The notes beneath the pieces were generated by a model, which was given only the letters and a program-made list of their open reading frames with translations, had not been told where the DNA came from and did not search any database. A DNA stretch of 40,099 nt from Chara braunii (Eukaryota > Streptophyta > Charophyceae > Charales > Characeae), in NCBI GenBank assembly GCA_003427395.1, contig BFEA01000124.1:365136-405234 (forward strand), given 5' to 3'. Below, piece after piece: positions 23,039-35,032 of this stretch (its first letter is position 1; each line of letters opens with the position of its first letter). A program made the translations under genes and the position numbers.

Positions 23039-24347
23039 TAATAATAATAACAATAATAATAATAATAAAATAATAATAATAATAATAATAGCTAACCCCA
23101 GAATCCTGTATCGTCAGACACATGTGATTCATATAGACGCTCCCACATCCAAATGTAGCATTGCACTATGGTTTTCTGTCAACTAAGAGCACAGCAACCC
23201 GCATTTGATGTCTTAGGCATAACCTTACCATTATTATCATAGAGTCAATGCATAATTCTACCGACATATGTTTATGTGCCTGTTAGTTTATGCTTTGTCC
23301 CCTTCGTTGATGTAAGCCCGCTTGTTACCTTCAGGCAGTCTGTCTGTCTGTCCTAGACGGTCTGTCTGTTTTACCTGCTTCAGACAGTCCGCTGGTCTGT
23401 CCTAGTCTGTTTGTTAGTTGTTTGATTCAAACAGTTTGGCCCGGACTGTCTGTCTGTCCGGCTGTTTTAAGTCGTATGCCTGTGCAGATGTAGGAGTTTG
23501 TCTTAGCAGCTCAACCGCATTGAGCCAGTGGTACATCCCTACGCAATCAGTGGTACAATCCTAGTCACTCCGGGTTCCGTCAAGCAAGTACCGTACGGGA
23601 CCGCGGGCACTTAGGTTCGATGGAACGGCATGCCANCGTCAACCTGTATTGGACTGTGTATTTGTGTATCTAATTATGCACAACCGGGTGTGACTACGTA
23701 GGACAACGTGCGTCCATGTCGCTGAGTATGANTGTGGGTCTATATTTCTATATTTTTCTNACTGAGCGTGACCGTGTCATTTGAGTGCGTTACANCGTCA
23801 CCTGATGTGAGAGACAGTATGTCGCAGTCTGTTCGTGACTGTGTAGGCAAAGGCGCACCTTGTGNTGCTGTCTTGCGCACGTCCCGGCNTGCTTCGTTGC
23901 ATATACCTTAGCCTGTTATATTGCNTTTGTCATAGTGTNTGTATGACTTTGTGCCAGCTCTCCATCATGCGGCCGTCACAACGTCCCCGCGTGACCGTAT
24001 GTCTGACTTTCCCTGTCGCTGTGCATTCGTGTCACCAAGCATTGTCATCGTGCGTCCGTGCGACTGCGACTGGGCGTGTGTCATAGTGTTGATCATGTAT
24101 CTGGGTGTGTGCTCCAGACTGTCNNTCCGCCTCNGTCTGTGTATGCTAGTCTCTGATCTTACTTGTGCNTGTTTGCCCCAGACTGTGTCTGGCNGTTCCA
24201 GACTGTGGCTGTTTGCCTCAGTCTGTGCATGACTGGCCCAGACCGCGCCTGTATGTTTGTTGTAGGTCCGTCTGTTTGTGTTTTCGTTTTTTTTGTCTGT
24301 CTGTCTGTCGAATCTGTCTGTTCGTCCAGTCCGTATGTCTGTCAAAT
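22683..24347. other. Near-identical patch with shared Ns, right copy
   Basis: Partner of 7446-9110, with Ns from 23636 to 24194 at the matching offset. Divergence rises abruptly to several differences per 100 bp on either side. Confidence 0.9.
22977..23090. repeat. (TAA)n microsatellite
   Basis: Right-copy counterpart of 7740-7853, identical in length. Confidence 0.95.
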
Positions 24348-24583
24348 ATGTCTGTTTGTCCAGTTTGTCTGTCTGTTGCAATCTGTCTAGTTGCCGGTGT
24401 CTGGCTGTCTGTTCCACAGTTCGTATGTCTGTGCCTGTTTGCCTCCCCCTCTTTTCTCTTACCGGGGATGCGGCACGGTTCAATCAGCCCCAATCCAGCC
24501 AGTCTAGTTCAGTGAAGGAAGTACCGTCAGGGACGGTGTACACCGCGGGCCAGGGAACAGGGCAGACCAACGAGTCATAGAAG

Positions 24584-24705
24584 TATAAATCAGGAGGCCG
24601 CATTCAACCATCCTTTTCATTCCTGCGTGAGCCATGCAGAAGCGCTGCCACAGCGACTTGTGCACAGAAATCTGCAGCAAGCCCGGAGGACGCAGTGGCC
24701 TGAAG
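24584..24705 (+). promoter_or_regulatory. TATA box plus short ATG exon with splice donor, right copy
   Basis: TATAAAT at 24584-24590, ATG at 24634, and the same 24-codon frame into CTGAAG|GTGAGG. The following 24-nt exon seen in the left copy has lost its acceptor (GCAG to GCGG) and its donor is deleted, so this copy looks non-functional downstream. Confidence 0.35.
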
Positions 24706-25015
24706 GTGAGGTCCACCCTGTAACTGCAGGTGCAGTGCAGAGCGTGTACTATCTTGTCTGTGTGTGACAGTGACTGTATGTATGTCATGGTGTTTTTTTT
24801 TGTGTGTGTGCCACAGTTCACCGTGTTGATGTGTATGTTTTCGTCGTGCACGTGGTTGTGCAACTGTACAGTGGTCCGCTTGCGGGACCTCCAGGGTGAT
24901 CTTTAAGTTCTAGACGTCCATATCTCTAAGTTGTGAGTGGGCACATGTTGCCATTTGCTGTGCTACTGTTTGCACGCATGGGAAGCGTGAATGAAAGTGA
25001 GTACGATCGCACAAT

Positions 25016-25016
25016 G

Positions 25017-25093
<77 letters not shown>
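25016..25093. repeat. (TAA)n microsatellite
   Basis: Pure TAA array of about 26 units in the right copy. Confidence 0.95.
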
Positions 25094-25095
<2 letters not shown>

Positions 25096-25289
25096 TACCA
25101 CGAAGATGGCAACTTCAAAATTTCAACAGCAGTATATACACAAGATCAGACTGTCGTGACCTCAAACCAGCAGCAAGATCGTATCACGAGTTTCACCAAA
25201 TAAGAACAACAAAAACTTATATTTGACAATGCTGGAATAGTCTCATCTTTATCAACAAACCAATGTCGACTGCCTATTTGTCGTTTCAG

Positions 25290-25684
25290 CGCCCGGACTA
25301 CAGTCCGCACAACTACCATTTGCCTACTAATTAACAATACAACTGCAGACGTCAGCAGTCAGCGAAGTACTCGAAGATGCCACTCAAGGCAGACCATCTC
25401 GGATGCAAGGTATGTGCCCTCGCATCATCATCATCGTTATTACCAACCCAGGATCGGTATCCTACCTGCTGCTCAATGCCCAGACTATAGACGACACATC
25501 CTTTCTGGCCTAATCTATAATGCTAAAAATGACGACAACGGCTCTCCGAAGTACGAACAGATAGCGGCTAATGCCGCACGCTTGCTATACCAGGTAAGTC
25601 TCTTCCTCCATTCACTACCTCGTTCCCCCCCCAACATACACATGCCACATGATCCCAATTTGGCGAATAATAACTAATAATAAA

Positions 25685-25744
<60 letters not shown>

Positions 25745-26179
25745 TTAATAATAAAGAAGATGCAAAAACCTGAATGTGGATGAAACACAGAAATCAACAT
25801 TCGCTTATCACACTGAAGTCTGAGTAGTCGTAGCCAGAGTAGATAGCACAAGGGAATCGAGTAACCATCCATTTGAGAATGAACCAGCAGAATCGTGAGT
25901 CAATGTCTAAGCCCAGTCGGGCAACACCAACAGCATAACTCAACGTGGCTCTCTCTTTGGAATGGCGTCTGGCGCCCTATCTACTCTACAGCCTAAACTA
26001 CAACTACAACATGGCAGCAATCAGACAACTTGACGACCAGCGAGTGATGACGTCAACACCAATGTCGGCCCCCTCTCTACCAGGTACGTCTTTCTCTTCA
26101 CTCATAACCTCGACTCACAGATGCTCCATGCCCCCAAGAATCACTATGCTTAATAATAATAATAATAATAATAATAATG

Positions 26180-26210
<31 letters not shown>

Positions 26211-26526
26211 AAGTAAGTAACAGCGAGATAATAATTTCAGATTACACCCTCACATTGAAAGTCAAATAGTCACAACAAGCCCAGAGAGTAGCATTGCACC
26301 AATAATACGCCAATGGAGGTTCGTAGCACTGAACCAAGTTCCATGGAGAGCATACTCTCTCCTCTCACACATGAGTCCGGTTCCCTCACACTCACACTTG
26401 GCGCTCAGCGCCCAGCCTACTCCTACACAACTACTACAGACTACGAAAAGACATTGCGATTGTTGACATCAGCGGTAACCCGAAGTATATGAAGATGTTG
26501 CCTATGCAAACCATCACCAATACAGG
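25290..26526 (+). pseudogene. Exon-like modules A-D, right copy
   Basis: Same four modules with donors after 25409 (GTATGT), 25593 (GTAAGT), 26083 (GTACGT) and about 26526 (GTAAGT). Module A contains an in-frame TAA and module B has CTCAA where an acceptor CTCAG stood. The order and the intervening TAA arrays (25677-25756 and 26152-26209) are conserved. Confidence 0.35.
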
Positions 26527-27144
26527 GTAAGTGCCCTCACATCTACATTATCATCATCATCATCATCATCCTTATCATTATCATCATTATCCTTTCATCT
26601 CCTCCTTCTCTCTCCCTCTCTCTGTCACACACACACACACACACACATATGCATACATGTGTAGTACGTGGTAGTGCATGTTTCCACGTTCTAGCTGTAG
26701 ATTAAGGCGATTTTTATTTTTATTTATTCGTTTATTTTATTTTACATTGATACGGGAGCCATAACGACAGCGTGCATCTTGGAAGATTTCCAGGAAGGCA
26801 AAACACAAAGAAGAAACGGAGCAATACGTGCCAGAGTCACAGATGGACAGCTTGGCACAACCCTCCTGTACACACAGACGGCGAGAAGTGAGGGGGATCA
26901 GACGAAGAAGAGGGGATCAGACGAAGAAGAGGATCAGATGGGAAAGTCGTGAACACCAAGTCTTCGGCACAGGCCCAAATAGTCCCTCGTCAAAATGTCT
27001 GAATCCTAATGTCGAGTCTGGATCCAATGTCGTCAAATCTCAAGTCACAACTCTCTCTCTCTCTGTCGTACTCTGCTGATACTGAGAAGTCAGGTGATGA
27101 GAGGGTCAGGAAGAGATGGTGGACTTAGAAGAGGAAGAAGAAGA

Positions 27145-27148
<4 letters not shown>

Positions 27149-27210
<62 letters not shown>

Positions 27211-27364
27211 GTGCTGGGTGCTAATCTCTGAAGGTGACCTCTTGATGCAGGTACCTTGAAGACGAAGCAGGCCTCCCCCCCCCACCTTTCTCCTTCTCGT
27301 TCTTCTTCTTCTTCTTCTTCTTCTTCTTCTTCTTCTTCTTCTTCTTCTTCTTCTTCTTCTTCTC
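27149..27364. repeat. CT and TTC microsatellites, right copy
   Basis: CT tract expanded to about 60 bp and TTC tract to about 65 bp, close to but not the same as the left copy. Confidence 0.95.
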
Positions 27365-27939
27365 CTTTTCCTCCTTCTTCTTCTTCCTCCAAGTGATAAG
27401 GTCCAATGGACTCTCTACAGCATCCCTACGACAAACCGCCGAGATCACCGCAACCCAGACGCTTCATCGGACCATTCAATCGGTAGGAGCGACGACGGTG
27501 TGTACAAAGGGGCAGGGACGTAATCAGCGCGAGCTGATAACTCGCGTTTGCTAGGCATTCCTCGTTCAAGATCGATAATTACAATAGTCTATCCCCGTCA
27601 TTGGTCTAGCACGCGCGCGCCCAGGTAAGAGCCCCCCCCCTCTCACACACACACAGACACACACATTCCATCGATAGGATGAGCAAAACATAATGAATCT
27701 TACGCTGAAACGTGGAAATATTCACAGGCACTTTTGATTTGTTCATCCTATCGATCCAAGTAGCGCGCAGCGAGGCACGGGTTGGCGACTTAGCCGCGGA
27801 TCAATCGAAGCATTGTCACTCTCTCACGCACACACACACACACACACACAGAGTACACACACAGCGATCAAGCGGGCGAGCCAGTGCGAAGGTCCGTCAA
27901 TGGTTGAGCACAACGGCGATGTATACTCCCGTGTTGTAG
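27255..27939 (+). pseudogene. Right-copy counterpart of the four-exon chain, broken
   Basis: The piece matching 12015-12051 is cut by a 34-bp deletion that removes its donor. The piece matching 12213-12274 is intact, with two amino-acid changes. The piece matching 12347-12397 carries an insertion of about 19 bp. The last piece remains open to the stop at 27937-27939. Confidence 0.35.
27670..27755. mobile_element. 86-bp MITE-like element with 18-bp inverted ends
   Basis: The ends ATCGATAGGATGAGCAAA and the reverse complement of ATCGATAGGATGAACAAA match at 17 of 18 positions. The left-copy counterpart (about 12449-12529) has lost 9 bp of the right end. The inner core (AATGAATCTTACGCTG) resembles segments at 2082-2115 and 36761-36794 elsewhere in the window. 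No clear target-site duplication. Confidence 0.5.
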
Positions 27940-27948
27940 CGGAAGATT

Positions 27949-27957
27949 TATTTGTAT

Positions 27958-28024
<67 letters not shown>
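27949..28024. repeat. (TTTA)n microsatellite, right copy
   Basis: Nearly perfect TTTA array, the counterpart of 12716-12785. Confidence 0.95.
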
Positions 28025-28183
28025 TCGAGGAAGCACCGGCGACCTGGTCCCGGTGGAAGGACTTACTCGTTCTTTCTCCCGCTCCTGTTGCTGTCACCAT
28101 CGTCATCGAGCCGTCATCGTCGTAGACGCCGTTGTCGGAGTCGTCGTCGTCGGAGTCGTTAGAGTCAAAGTCGTCACTGCTCA

Positions 28184-31100
28184 GGTAAGTTTCCCCAATT
28201 TTAATACTTTTGATTTTGATGTCAATGGATACTTTTTAGGGTCTGTGCTCTCTACTCTGTGTGATAATCCGGAGGCGCGGGACCATTTAACCCCATATGA
28301 AGACACTAATGACCTTCAACTGAGGTCAATCTCCCTTCTGCATTACATTGACAATCCATGACCATTGCTTACTCTATATTCCATAGGATCCTTGATAATA
28401 AGGACTTTTGTCCATTTTCTAAGGTAGGAGTAGTTGATTATAAAGTTGTTTGGTGAATTTTAAATGTTTAGATAAAAATCAAAATTTATTTATCCGTTAG
28501 GAACGATTGTTGTTTTGTTTTTTTAAGGACTTTTTTCCCGAGTCATTTTGTTATTATGGTCCCTTTTGTTATTTTGAGATAATCAGTTTTTAGATTTGTT
28601 TCATTAACTTTATTTAATGGTATTTCGTTTCTTCTTTAGATGAAAAAAAATGATAAGGGGACTGACTTCATACTCTTTTAGTATTTACATGATAAGTTTA
28701 GATGCTTTAGTTAGTCTTCCACCGTTTGAAGGTGACTTTATAAGGTTATGATTTTTATTTTCTCTGATTCTTGTTCATCACATGCTTGTCGGTGATAAGG
28801 TAGGTTACCAGAGTGGTCCGGGTCCACTTGCCCAGTCGGGCCAAAAAGACATACAAAAACAAAAAAATAAAATTTATTTTTTATTTAAAGTTTTATTTTT
28901 AATTTGGTAAAGAATTACGATGTTACCCCGATGCAAAAGTTATTCAATTTATTTTTTTGCATAATATAGTTTTTTTTATTTTTTTTTTGTTTTTTTTTTT
29001 GCTGGGACCTTCAAGTTCCCTAGTCCTTAGACGGTCGGCCACTCAGGAAAATAGGGTGATCCAGGCAGCCTGGTTGGTAGCCTAGGTGATAACTCACCTA
29101 ACTGGTTTTCCCCATAATATAATGATAGAGGTTGTGTCTTTGTTCAAATAACAATTAAAATAAAAGGTAACTCGAGCAGGTACAACGCGTTCCGCAGTGG
29201 GCAACACTCCAAATATAGGCAAAGTCCAACCAACCTAAAGTTGTCATAAGGACCACATCAATTTGGTTGTCACTGCACATATGACATGTCGTCTCACTCA
29301 AGCAATGAACCGACATTGAAAACGTGTCTCCCATTTTTTTCGACGTGGTTGTTTTGTCCGCTGGCAGTGGGTATTAAGTTTTTCGGCCTAAAGGCCTAGA
29401 GCACTAGTACCCTCTAAAAGTCGTCATATGATGGATGTTGAGGCCTCCATGTAGATCTCAAGGGGCGGACACTACCCATCACCACCTTCATTTAGAGCGG
29501 TTTTGGTCCTCACGACACGTTTTTGTAGCCTTTGTGAAAACCCAGTCCAGGCGTTTCACATTTTTCGTTCGTTATCGGTTTCACGGGATGGGAGTAGAAG
29601 AGGTAGGAAGACTAAATAAAAAAAGATATTTTTTTAATCTTTCACACTGAATTCTCATTACTCATTAACAAAGGAGGCCGGTAGCCTCCCACAAAGACCA
29701 ATGTTGAGAACATTTCGCTTAGAACAAACAAAACCACAAACAAGTCAACCCAATTAAATTTGAATTTGTCATTTTACGAGGCAAAATGAAACCGGAAGGA
29801 AAAAAGGTGGAGCGGAAATAAGGTAGAGGATAACACTCGTAGAAACACAGGAGTCGTACTACTAGAAAGTAAAAACTAGTAACTAACTGCATTTTTGTTA
29901 ATTTTTAGTTTTTTTAATGTTTCGCAATTTGTACTTGAGGGATATGAAGTGGTCATTTGGCTTGTCTAGTGACGACCATATTTTGGAGTAAGTGGTAGTC
30001 TTATAGATAATCACTCATCCTAAAAAATGACCCTTACCGGATAGGCCAAAGAACCTTTTCAGGTCATGCAAATACAAATTGGAAAAAAAAAAAAACTTGA
30101 TTTAAACAAAAACAAAGTTAACTACAACCTCATGTCTACCTCACCTACCCTCTATAACTTGATATTCATAGAAACCTAAACTGCCTTTCCGAGCTACATC
30201 GTCAATCATGGGTGCTCAATTGACCTTTTGCGGTCCTCATCATCCACCGAACGGTTAGAAGGGTATACTTATCGTCCCTCAAACCTCCCTCACCCCAGTA
30301 TCCTTAATGCCCCACCCTATAAACGCAACCTTAAACCCCTACCCCTGTCGCCTTATTTCTAGCTTTAATGTATTCCCTGATGATTCTCACTCTCTCCGGT
30401 TGTTGACAATACTCCTGACTTTCCTCAACATCACCCTAGTGGAACCTAGTCCAATACATTTGACTAACTCATGATTGCAACCAAGGAGCTAGGACCAACT
30501 TATTCTCTAAGGTAACTACAACAAGATGATTTCCTCTTACCCAAGTAAAAAGGAACCACCTCCGTCCTCGTAGCAAATTCTCCCGTGTCGCCTTCCTATT
30601 CCAATCGGTCCAGATCATCATCTGTAGAACAACTGTCACTCTTTGTTTGAGTGTTTTATAAGTCGATCATTCCCCCCTGAAGAAGATGTTCTTGCGATCT
30701 TCATAAATCAACAACATAATGACCAATTTGACGAGTTGCGCTATGTCACCCATGTCACCCCAACCTTGATTTCAGCTAGTGTTGTTCTTAAGATCAAAAT
30801 CACCGTTGCAATATACCAGATGAGAGCAAGGACAGAGGAGGAAATCACTGTAACTCTCTTTATAAGAGAGATACTTTTAGTCGCATGGTACCTCTTCAAT
30901 TGGGTTTACACATATAAATAACGCTCAAACTTTGACTCGCTGATTTTCTTCATTGACCAATCATCATGCAAAGCGTATTTATGAGGAAAAAAATACACTA
31001 ACCAATAGAAAAAAAAATCCAAAAGAATTTAAAGTTAAAGAAACATTTCTTCGAAAAAAATCCTTCATATTTAAAAATTATCATTTCAATGTTTATCAAA

Positions 31101-32497
31101 TTCTAAAATTTTGAGTTTTATTTTATAAGTTCCCATTGAAAAATAAGCTTTCCATTCCAACTACATTTATTTGTTGAAGATGGAATCGAAGTCAGGACGA
31201 GTTCATGGAATGTCTTAATTAAACTTTAATTATACTACAACAAATACCTTATAATTTACATTGGATTAACATTTTCATGATTGATTTTTTTTTTATGGAA
31301 TGATAGTCTGATTAAAATATTTCATGAACTCATCCAGACTTTCATTTCATCTCTAGCATGCAGTCTAAATAAGAAGGGATATTTTCAAGTAGGACTGAAA
31401 ATTTTAAAGGTGGAATGACATTTTTTAAGATGGAGATAAAATTTAAAATTTAGAATATAATTTTACTATAGAATGATTATTTAATTCTTTGAAAATTTTA
31501 TGTTGGCTTATCTTATTTAACCTTTGCTTCAAAAAGTAAAAAATAGTGATCCCATAATATTTTTATTGACTCTATGATTCCTATGTAACTTTGGATATTA
31601 ACAACAGATCGTCAACAGTTGCTCCCACGTTAACTTTTGTTTCTGCTTTCAGACCGTCAGCAATTGCTCTCGCATGGAATTTCGTTCCTTCTTTTAGACC
31701 GAGTACCATAATTAGCAGGTCGTTCACAAGACGTTTAGCAAGAACCCCATTCATGCCACAAATAGCAACGGGCACCCTTGCCTGAGGGATCTTGATAATT
31801 TGAAAACTTTGAAGCGCTTGTCGTTGTCTTTTGGCCTTGAATTAGGGTCTCTTTCAGATCTCCTGGTAGCTCAAGGCTTCATTGAGTGGGTTATCAGTCT
31901 TTTTCATCCAATTGGGGCTCAAACGTTTTAAGACGTTGGGGGATACTGTTCACGATATTGGACGACTTTCTTTCTTATATGTATGACTTTTGCCAGATCA
32001 AGCCACTCTCTAGGAATGACGTCCGTTATAAGTTTACCTTGTCCCCCACTCCATGCAGTCTACCCTGAATTGGTCGAACTTTTTTTCTCTTCCTTCCATT
32101 CAACACACCCTACCTCATATAGGTTCCGAACCTACGACAATTTTTTTTTCCATCAATTTTCTTCCGAAGGCCCATGTGTGATAGGAAGCTGAGAACCCCT
32201 CTTCGTTCCTTTGCCGGATCACAGGGTTATCAAATAAGAGTTGGATAAATCCTTCATCTCGAATCATATGCGGTTTGTTTCGCTACAGATTGAGCCTCTT
32301 CCAAGCAATCCACCATGATATGCCAATTACAAACTGGGTTGGCGATTGGGAAAAAATGACATTTGTAGGCAAACTTAGACACCTGTCGGTTTGCATACTA
32401 CTTGTAATTCATGTGAATATTCAACGTTTACATTCTGAACATTCAACGTTCATTCATAGTCAGACACAAATAGTCGGACCAGAGAGGGGGGGGAGGG
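28184..32497. other. AT-rich intergenic sequence
   Basis: No supported gene. A long T-rich run at 28970-29000 could be the tail of a minus-strand retroposon. A patch at 28200-28360 is less AT-rich and open in one frame, but has no recognisable homology. The frames at 30643-30921 and 31581-31785 are short, lack family features and overlap other frames. Confidence 0.5.
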
Positions 32498-32868
32498 GTC
32501 AGCATCTTAAACGTTTTCACCACTTCATAATTTCAAACTCTTCAGCATTCTTATATAATTGGACAAAGGAGAATGTACTTCAAAATGTTCAACATCTTCA
32601 CGACTTCATAATCTTTGGCGTTACTACACACTCATACAAAGGAACGAACACAGGGCATTTTGAAAATTATGAAGTGGTGAAAGCATTGAAGCTTTCGAAC
32701 CCCCTCCTTAAAAAAAAAAAAAACAGGGGAAGGCCGGAGGGGGGGGGGTCATAATCTTCAACGTTTTTACCACTTCAAAAATTTCAGAATCAACGTTTCT
32801 ACGTATTCGGATAAGAGGGATGTACTTCAAAATTTTCAGCATCTTCACCACTTCAAACTCTTTAGAAT
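32498..32868 (+). repeat. Diverged direct repeat, about 120 bp, spaced 250 bp
   Basis: 32498-32619 and 32748-32868 share CACTTCA, ATGTACTTCAAAAT, TCAGCATCTTCA-like and other blocks, and each follows a G-run. Further CTTCA/TTCAG motifs continue to about 33030. Confidence 0.7.
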
Positions 32869-34218
32869 GTTCAGTGTTTTTGTACACTTCAGATTCTTCA
32901 GAATATTCAGTGTTTCAGAATCTTTAGAGTGTAAAACGTTTTGTATGCTCCCCCTTGGAGATTTATTCAGTGTAGGGGCATTCAACATTTTTAACACTTT
33001 TGAAATTGTTGAAACACGACTTCAGAAAATTTTAAAAATACTGAAAGATTTTTACCCCATAATTAGTTTCAGCTCAGATTCTGATTGTCGTTGACCACGT
33101 GTGCTTGTTGAACGCCTTGTGAGTGACCCCACTGATTAGGGGTTTGGGTCTGGAATAAGGAACAAAAGTCCAAGTGGGAGAAATCACTGATATCAATTGC
33201 TGAACACCTTTTTTGTCTTCCACGAGATGTGTTGACACTGACCTAGTCCCTCACTCAACTCCTCACTCCTTCATTGACTTCGCTTCCCACTCCTTTACTA
33301 TTTTCCCACAGTTGCCTCGTGGTCACGCATTGACCTTCTCCTCGTAGTTGATGACTCTTCCAACTGTCTACTGTGTCTCTTCGACTGTTGTTGCTAGTCG
33401 AGTTGAAAACCCTACTTCTTCCCTTGTCTTTCTTACGATTATTCCTTAAACACGTAATCCGTTGCAAAGACGTGAGCACTACGTGCACCATGTCTATTAC
33501 TCATGTTTGACATAAGGTTGTAGTCGTTAACCAACACCCTCTCTCGGTTACTGGCCCGCCTCCATTCCTACCTCCTCCCTGAGGAGGTTTAACTTGACCA
33601 TAAACGGATACGGTTCGGCAGATCCCTAGTTCATCGGTCATGTGCCGAAGCCCACGTTAGTAGTACCGATCAGCAGAGTGTTCTTGTACCCGTTCGTAGC
33701 GCCCGTCCCCAAAAAGGTCATGTTTTTCCAACTGTTTTTCTCCAAAACTGTTCCTCCATAATGCTATCTCACTCCTCTTTGACCTTGGGTAATGGTAAGA
33801 CTCAGCTTATGCGATGTCGGTGCTAAGGGGCTCGCCACACCATTGTCGAATCGAGAAATCTTGACAGTTTGTGATCACCACACAGACTGTCGAAAAACAG
33901 ACAACCGACATTTATTCACCATGTGTCAGAAAACATCCATCGCTGTTGAAACAACCCTCTTCCCCCCGCCTGGAGCAAAAAATTCAAAAATCCTCTTTCG
34001 AGCTTGTGAACAAAATTGTCGGGATGGCACCGTTGGAGTTACTGTGGCCTAAAAACAAAGTTGTCATATATTAGTGACAATCTAGCAATAGGAGAGTGAT
34101 AGACTGTTCTTTATTATTTGGAAGATGAGTTACGGGAAGCTATGTTTGACAGCGGTAATGCTGCAGTAGGAAGGTGGCAATGTCATAGGCGATTTCCGCC
34201 CAAATGGCTATAAACGAA
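32869..34218. other. Intergenic, nothing recognised
   Basis: Mixed DNA with short frames that resemble no known family. No RNA gene or repeat structure beyond scattered TTCAG motifs. Confidence 0.45.
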
Positions 34219-34319
34219 ATTGGATGATACTGCCAGGATAACTCCGGGTAGAATTGTGAGGTCCCAACCTCATTTGGACCTTTTGTACCGAATGAATGAA
34301 TTTAGTTATAAAAAAAAAA
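34219..34319 (+). mobile_element. Retroposon 3' end with A-tail
   Basis: It resembles the last 100 bp of the LINE ending at 35469: shared CTGCC, GATAAC, GAATTGTGAGG, TTTTGT and AATGAA blocks, then ten A. Both contain a small stem formed by GTGAGG and CCTCAT/CCTCGT. The 5' part is not delimited. Confidence 0.55.
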
Positions 34320-34360
34320 CATCGGTCCTCTCTACTCTGCTCTGTGGCGGAAGGGGGGTA

Positions 34361-34752
34361 TCCAGCGGCCTAGCTCAGTTGGTACGGCACGCAAGTGGCA
34401 TTCGGGAGGTCTTTGGTTCAATCTCCATTGGCCTCATGTACCTTCCTGGGCAAGCTTGGCGCCCGCCACCTAGAGATATGACGTTGGTCCCCCCGAGTGG
34501 CATTGAGCAGAGACTGCCGATGTTCATAGGGGGAGGGGACCGGAGGGAAGGCACAATGATCAGCCCATCGAAGAAGCTCGGTACTAATGCTATCGGTTGA
34601 CCCCTGGCTGGTATCACCCCCCTGCTGTTGCATGTATCACACCTGCTGGGGGGGTGCAGCTCCCGCATGTTCCCTCGCTGGAGGCTTGAGCACGAATGTG
34701 GCTGCTACAGAGTTCCCCGTAATACTATACTGACAATAAAAAAGGCCCGAAA
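34361..34752 (+). mobile_element. tRNA-derived SINE candidate
   Basis: A box TAGCTCAGTTGG at 34371-34382 and B box GGTTCAATCTC (one mismatch) at 34415-34425 are 32 nt apart, a tRNA-like spacing. The body extends to an A-rich end near 34735-34741. Flanks 34346-34360 (GGCGGAAGGGGGGTA) and 34753-34770 (GGCCGGAAAGAGGGGGTA) are similar and could be an old target-site duplication. Arm pairing is degenerate, so it is not a tRNA gene. Confidence 0.5.
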
Positions 34753-34790
34753 GGCCGGAAAGAGGGGGTAAGTGTCCAAATGGGGACTGT

Positions 34791-35032
34791 GGGTGATATG
34801 GCTGGACAAAAACGCCAGATGGTTCCAGGGAGAGGGACTGGAAGAAGTGCAAGTGGAAAAAATGTTTAGGGGACTGCTCAGAACAGAGATAAAAGCGGAT
34901 TGGAGGAGGAAAGTCACGCAAGGAAGGGGAACAACAGGGAGAAGATGGTTCTTGGAAACCTGGGCATTGCTGGGGGGTTTGGCCTCAGTAAGGGATGACA
35001 AGCTAGTGATATCACAGTGGTTAGGAGCATAA
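34791..35032 (+). pseudogene. Possible LINE ORF2 C-terminal fragment
   Basis: An open stretch of about 80 residues in the truncated insertion (including KADWRRK and GRRWFLETWALLGG) ends in a natural stop. Its place, just before the 3' untranslated region and poly(A) tail, is where the C-terminus of a LINE second protein would lie. No catalytic motif is within this part, so the assignment is by context. The long minus-strand frame over the same DNA is a shadow. Confidence 0.4.

Larger units (their letters stand above)
4229..28183 (-). mobile_element. Candidate giant non-autonomous LTR element (LARD-like)
   Basis: Two direct copies of 8,715 and 8,692 bp flank a 6,548-bp middle. On the minus strand each copy runs TGAGCA...GCGACA. 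Two bases after the 5' copy lies a primer-binding site matching the tRNA-Asp 3' end. No gag, protease, reverse transcriptase or integrase frame is present in the middle on either strand, so mobility would depend on a partner element. Purine-rich minus-strand sequence lies near the other copy (within 12951-13070), though a spacer of about 12 nt separates it from the TG. Against the model: no target-site duplication is visible, and the copies share seven further bases (GGTAAGT) past the proposed CA end. Outside one patch the copies differ by several percent with many indels, so the duplication is not recent. A tandem duplication that includes a shorter LTR would also explain the layout. Confidence 0.55.
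19492..28183 (-). repeat. Right 8.7-kb direct copy (putative 5' LTR)
   Basis: It is the partner of 4229-12943 and abuts the primer-binding site. It differs by an (AT)n tract at about 20066-20100 where the left copy has a hairpin, a 34-bp deletion near 27270 that removes a splice donor, an insertion of about 19 bp near 27570, and longer CT and TTTA runs. Several splice sites intact in the left copy are lost here. Confidence 0.7.
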
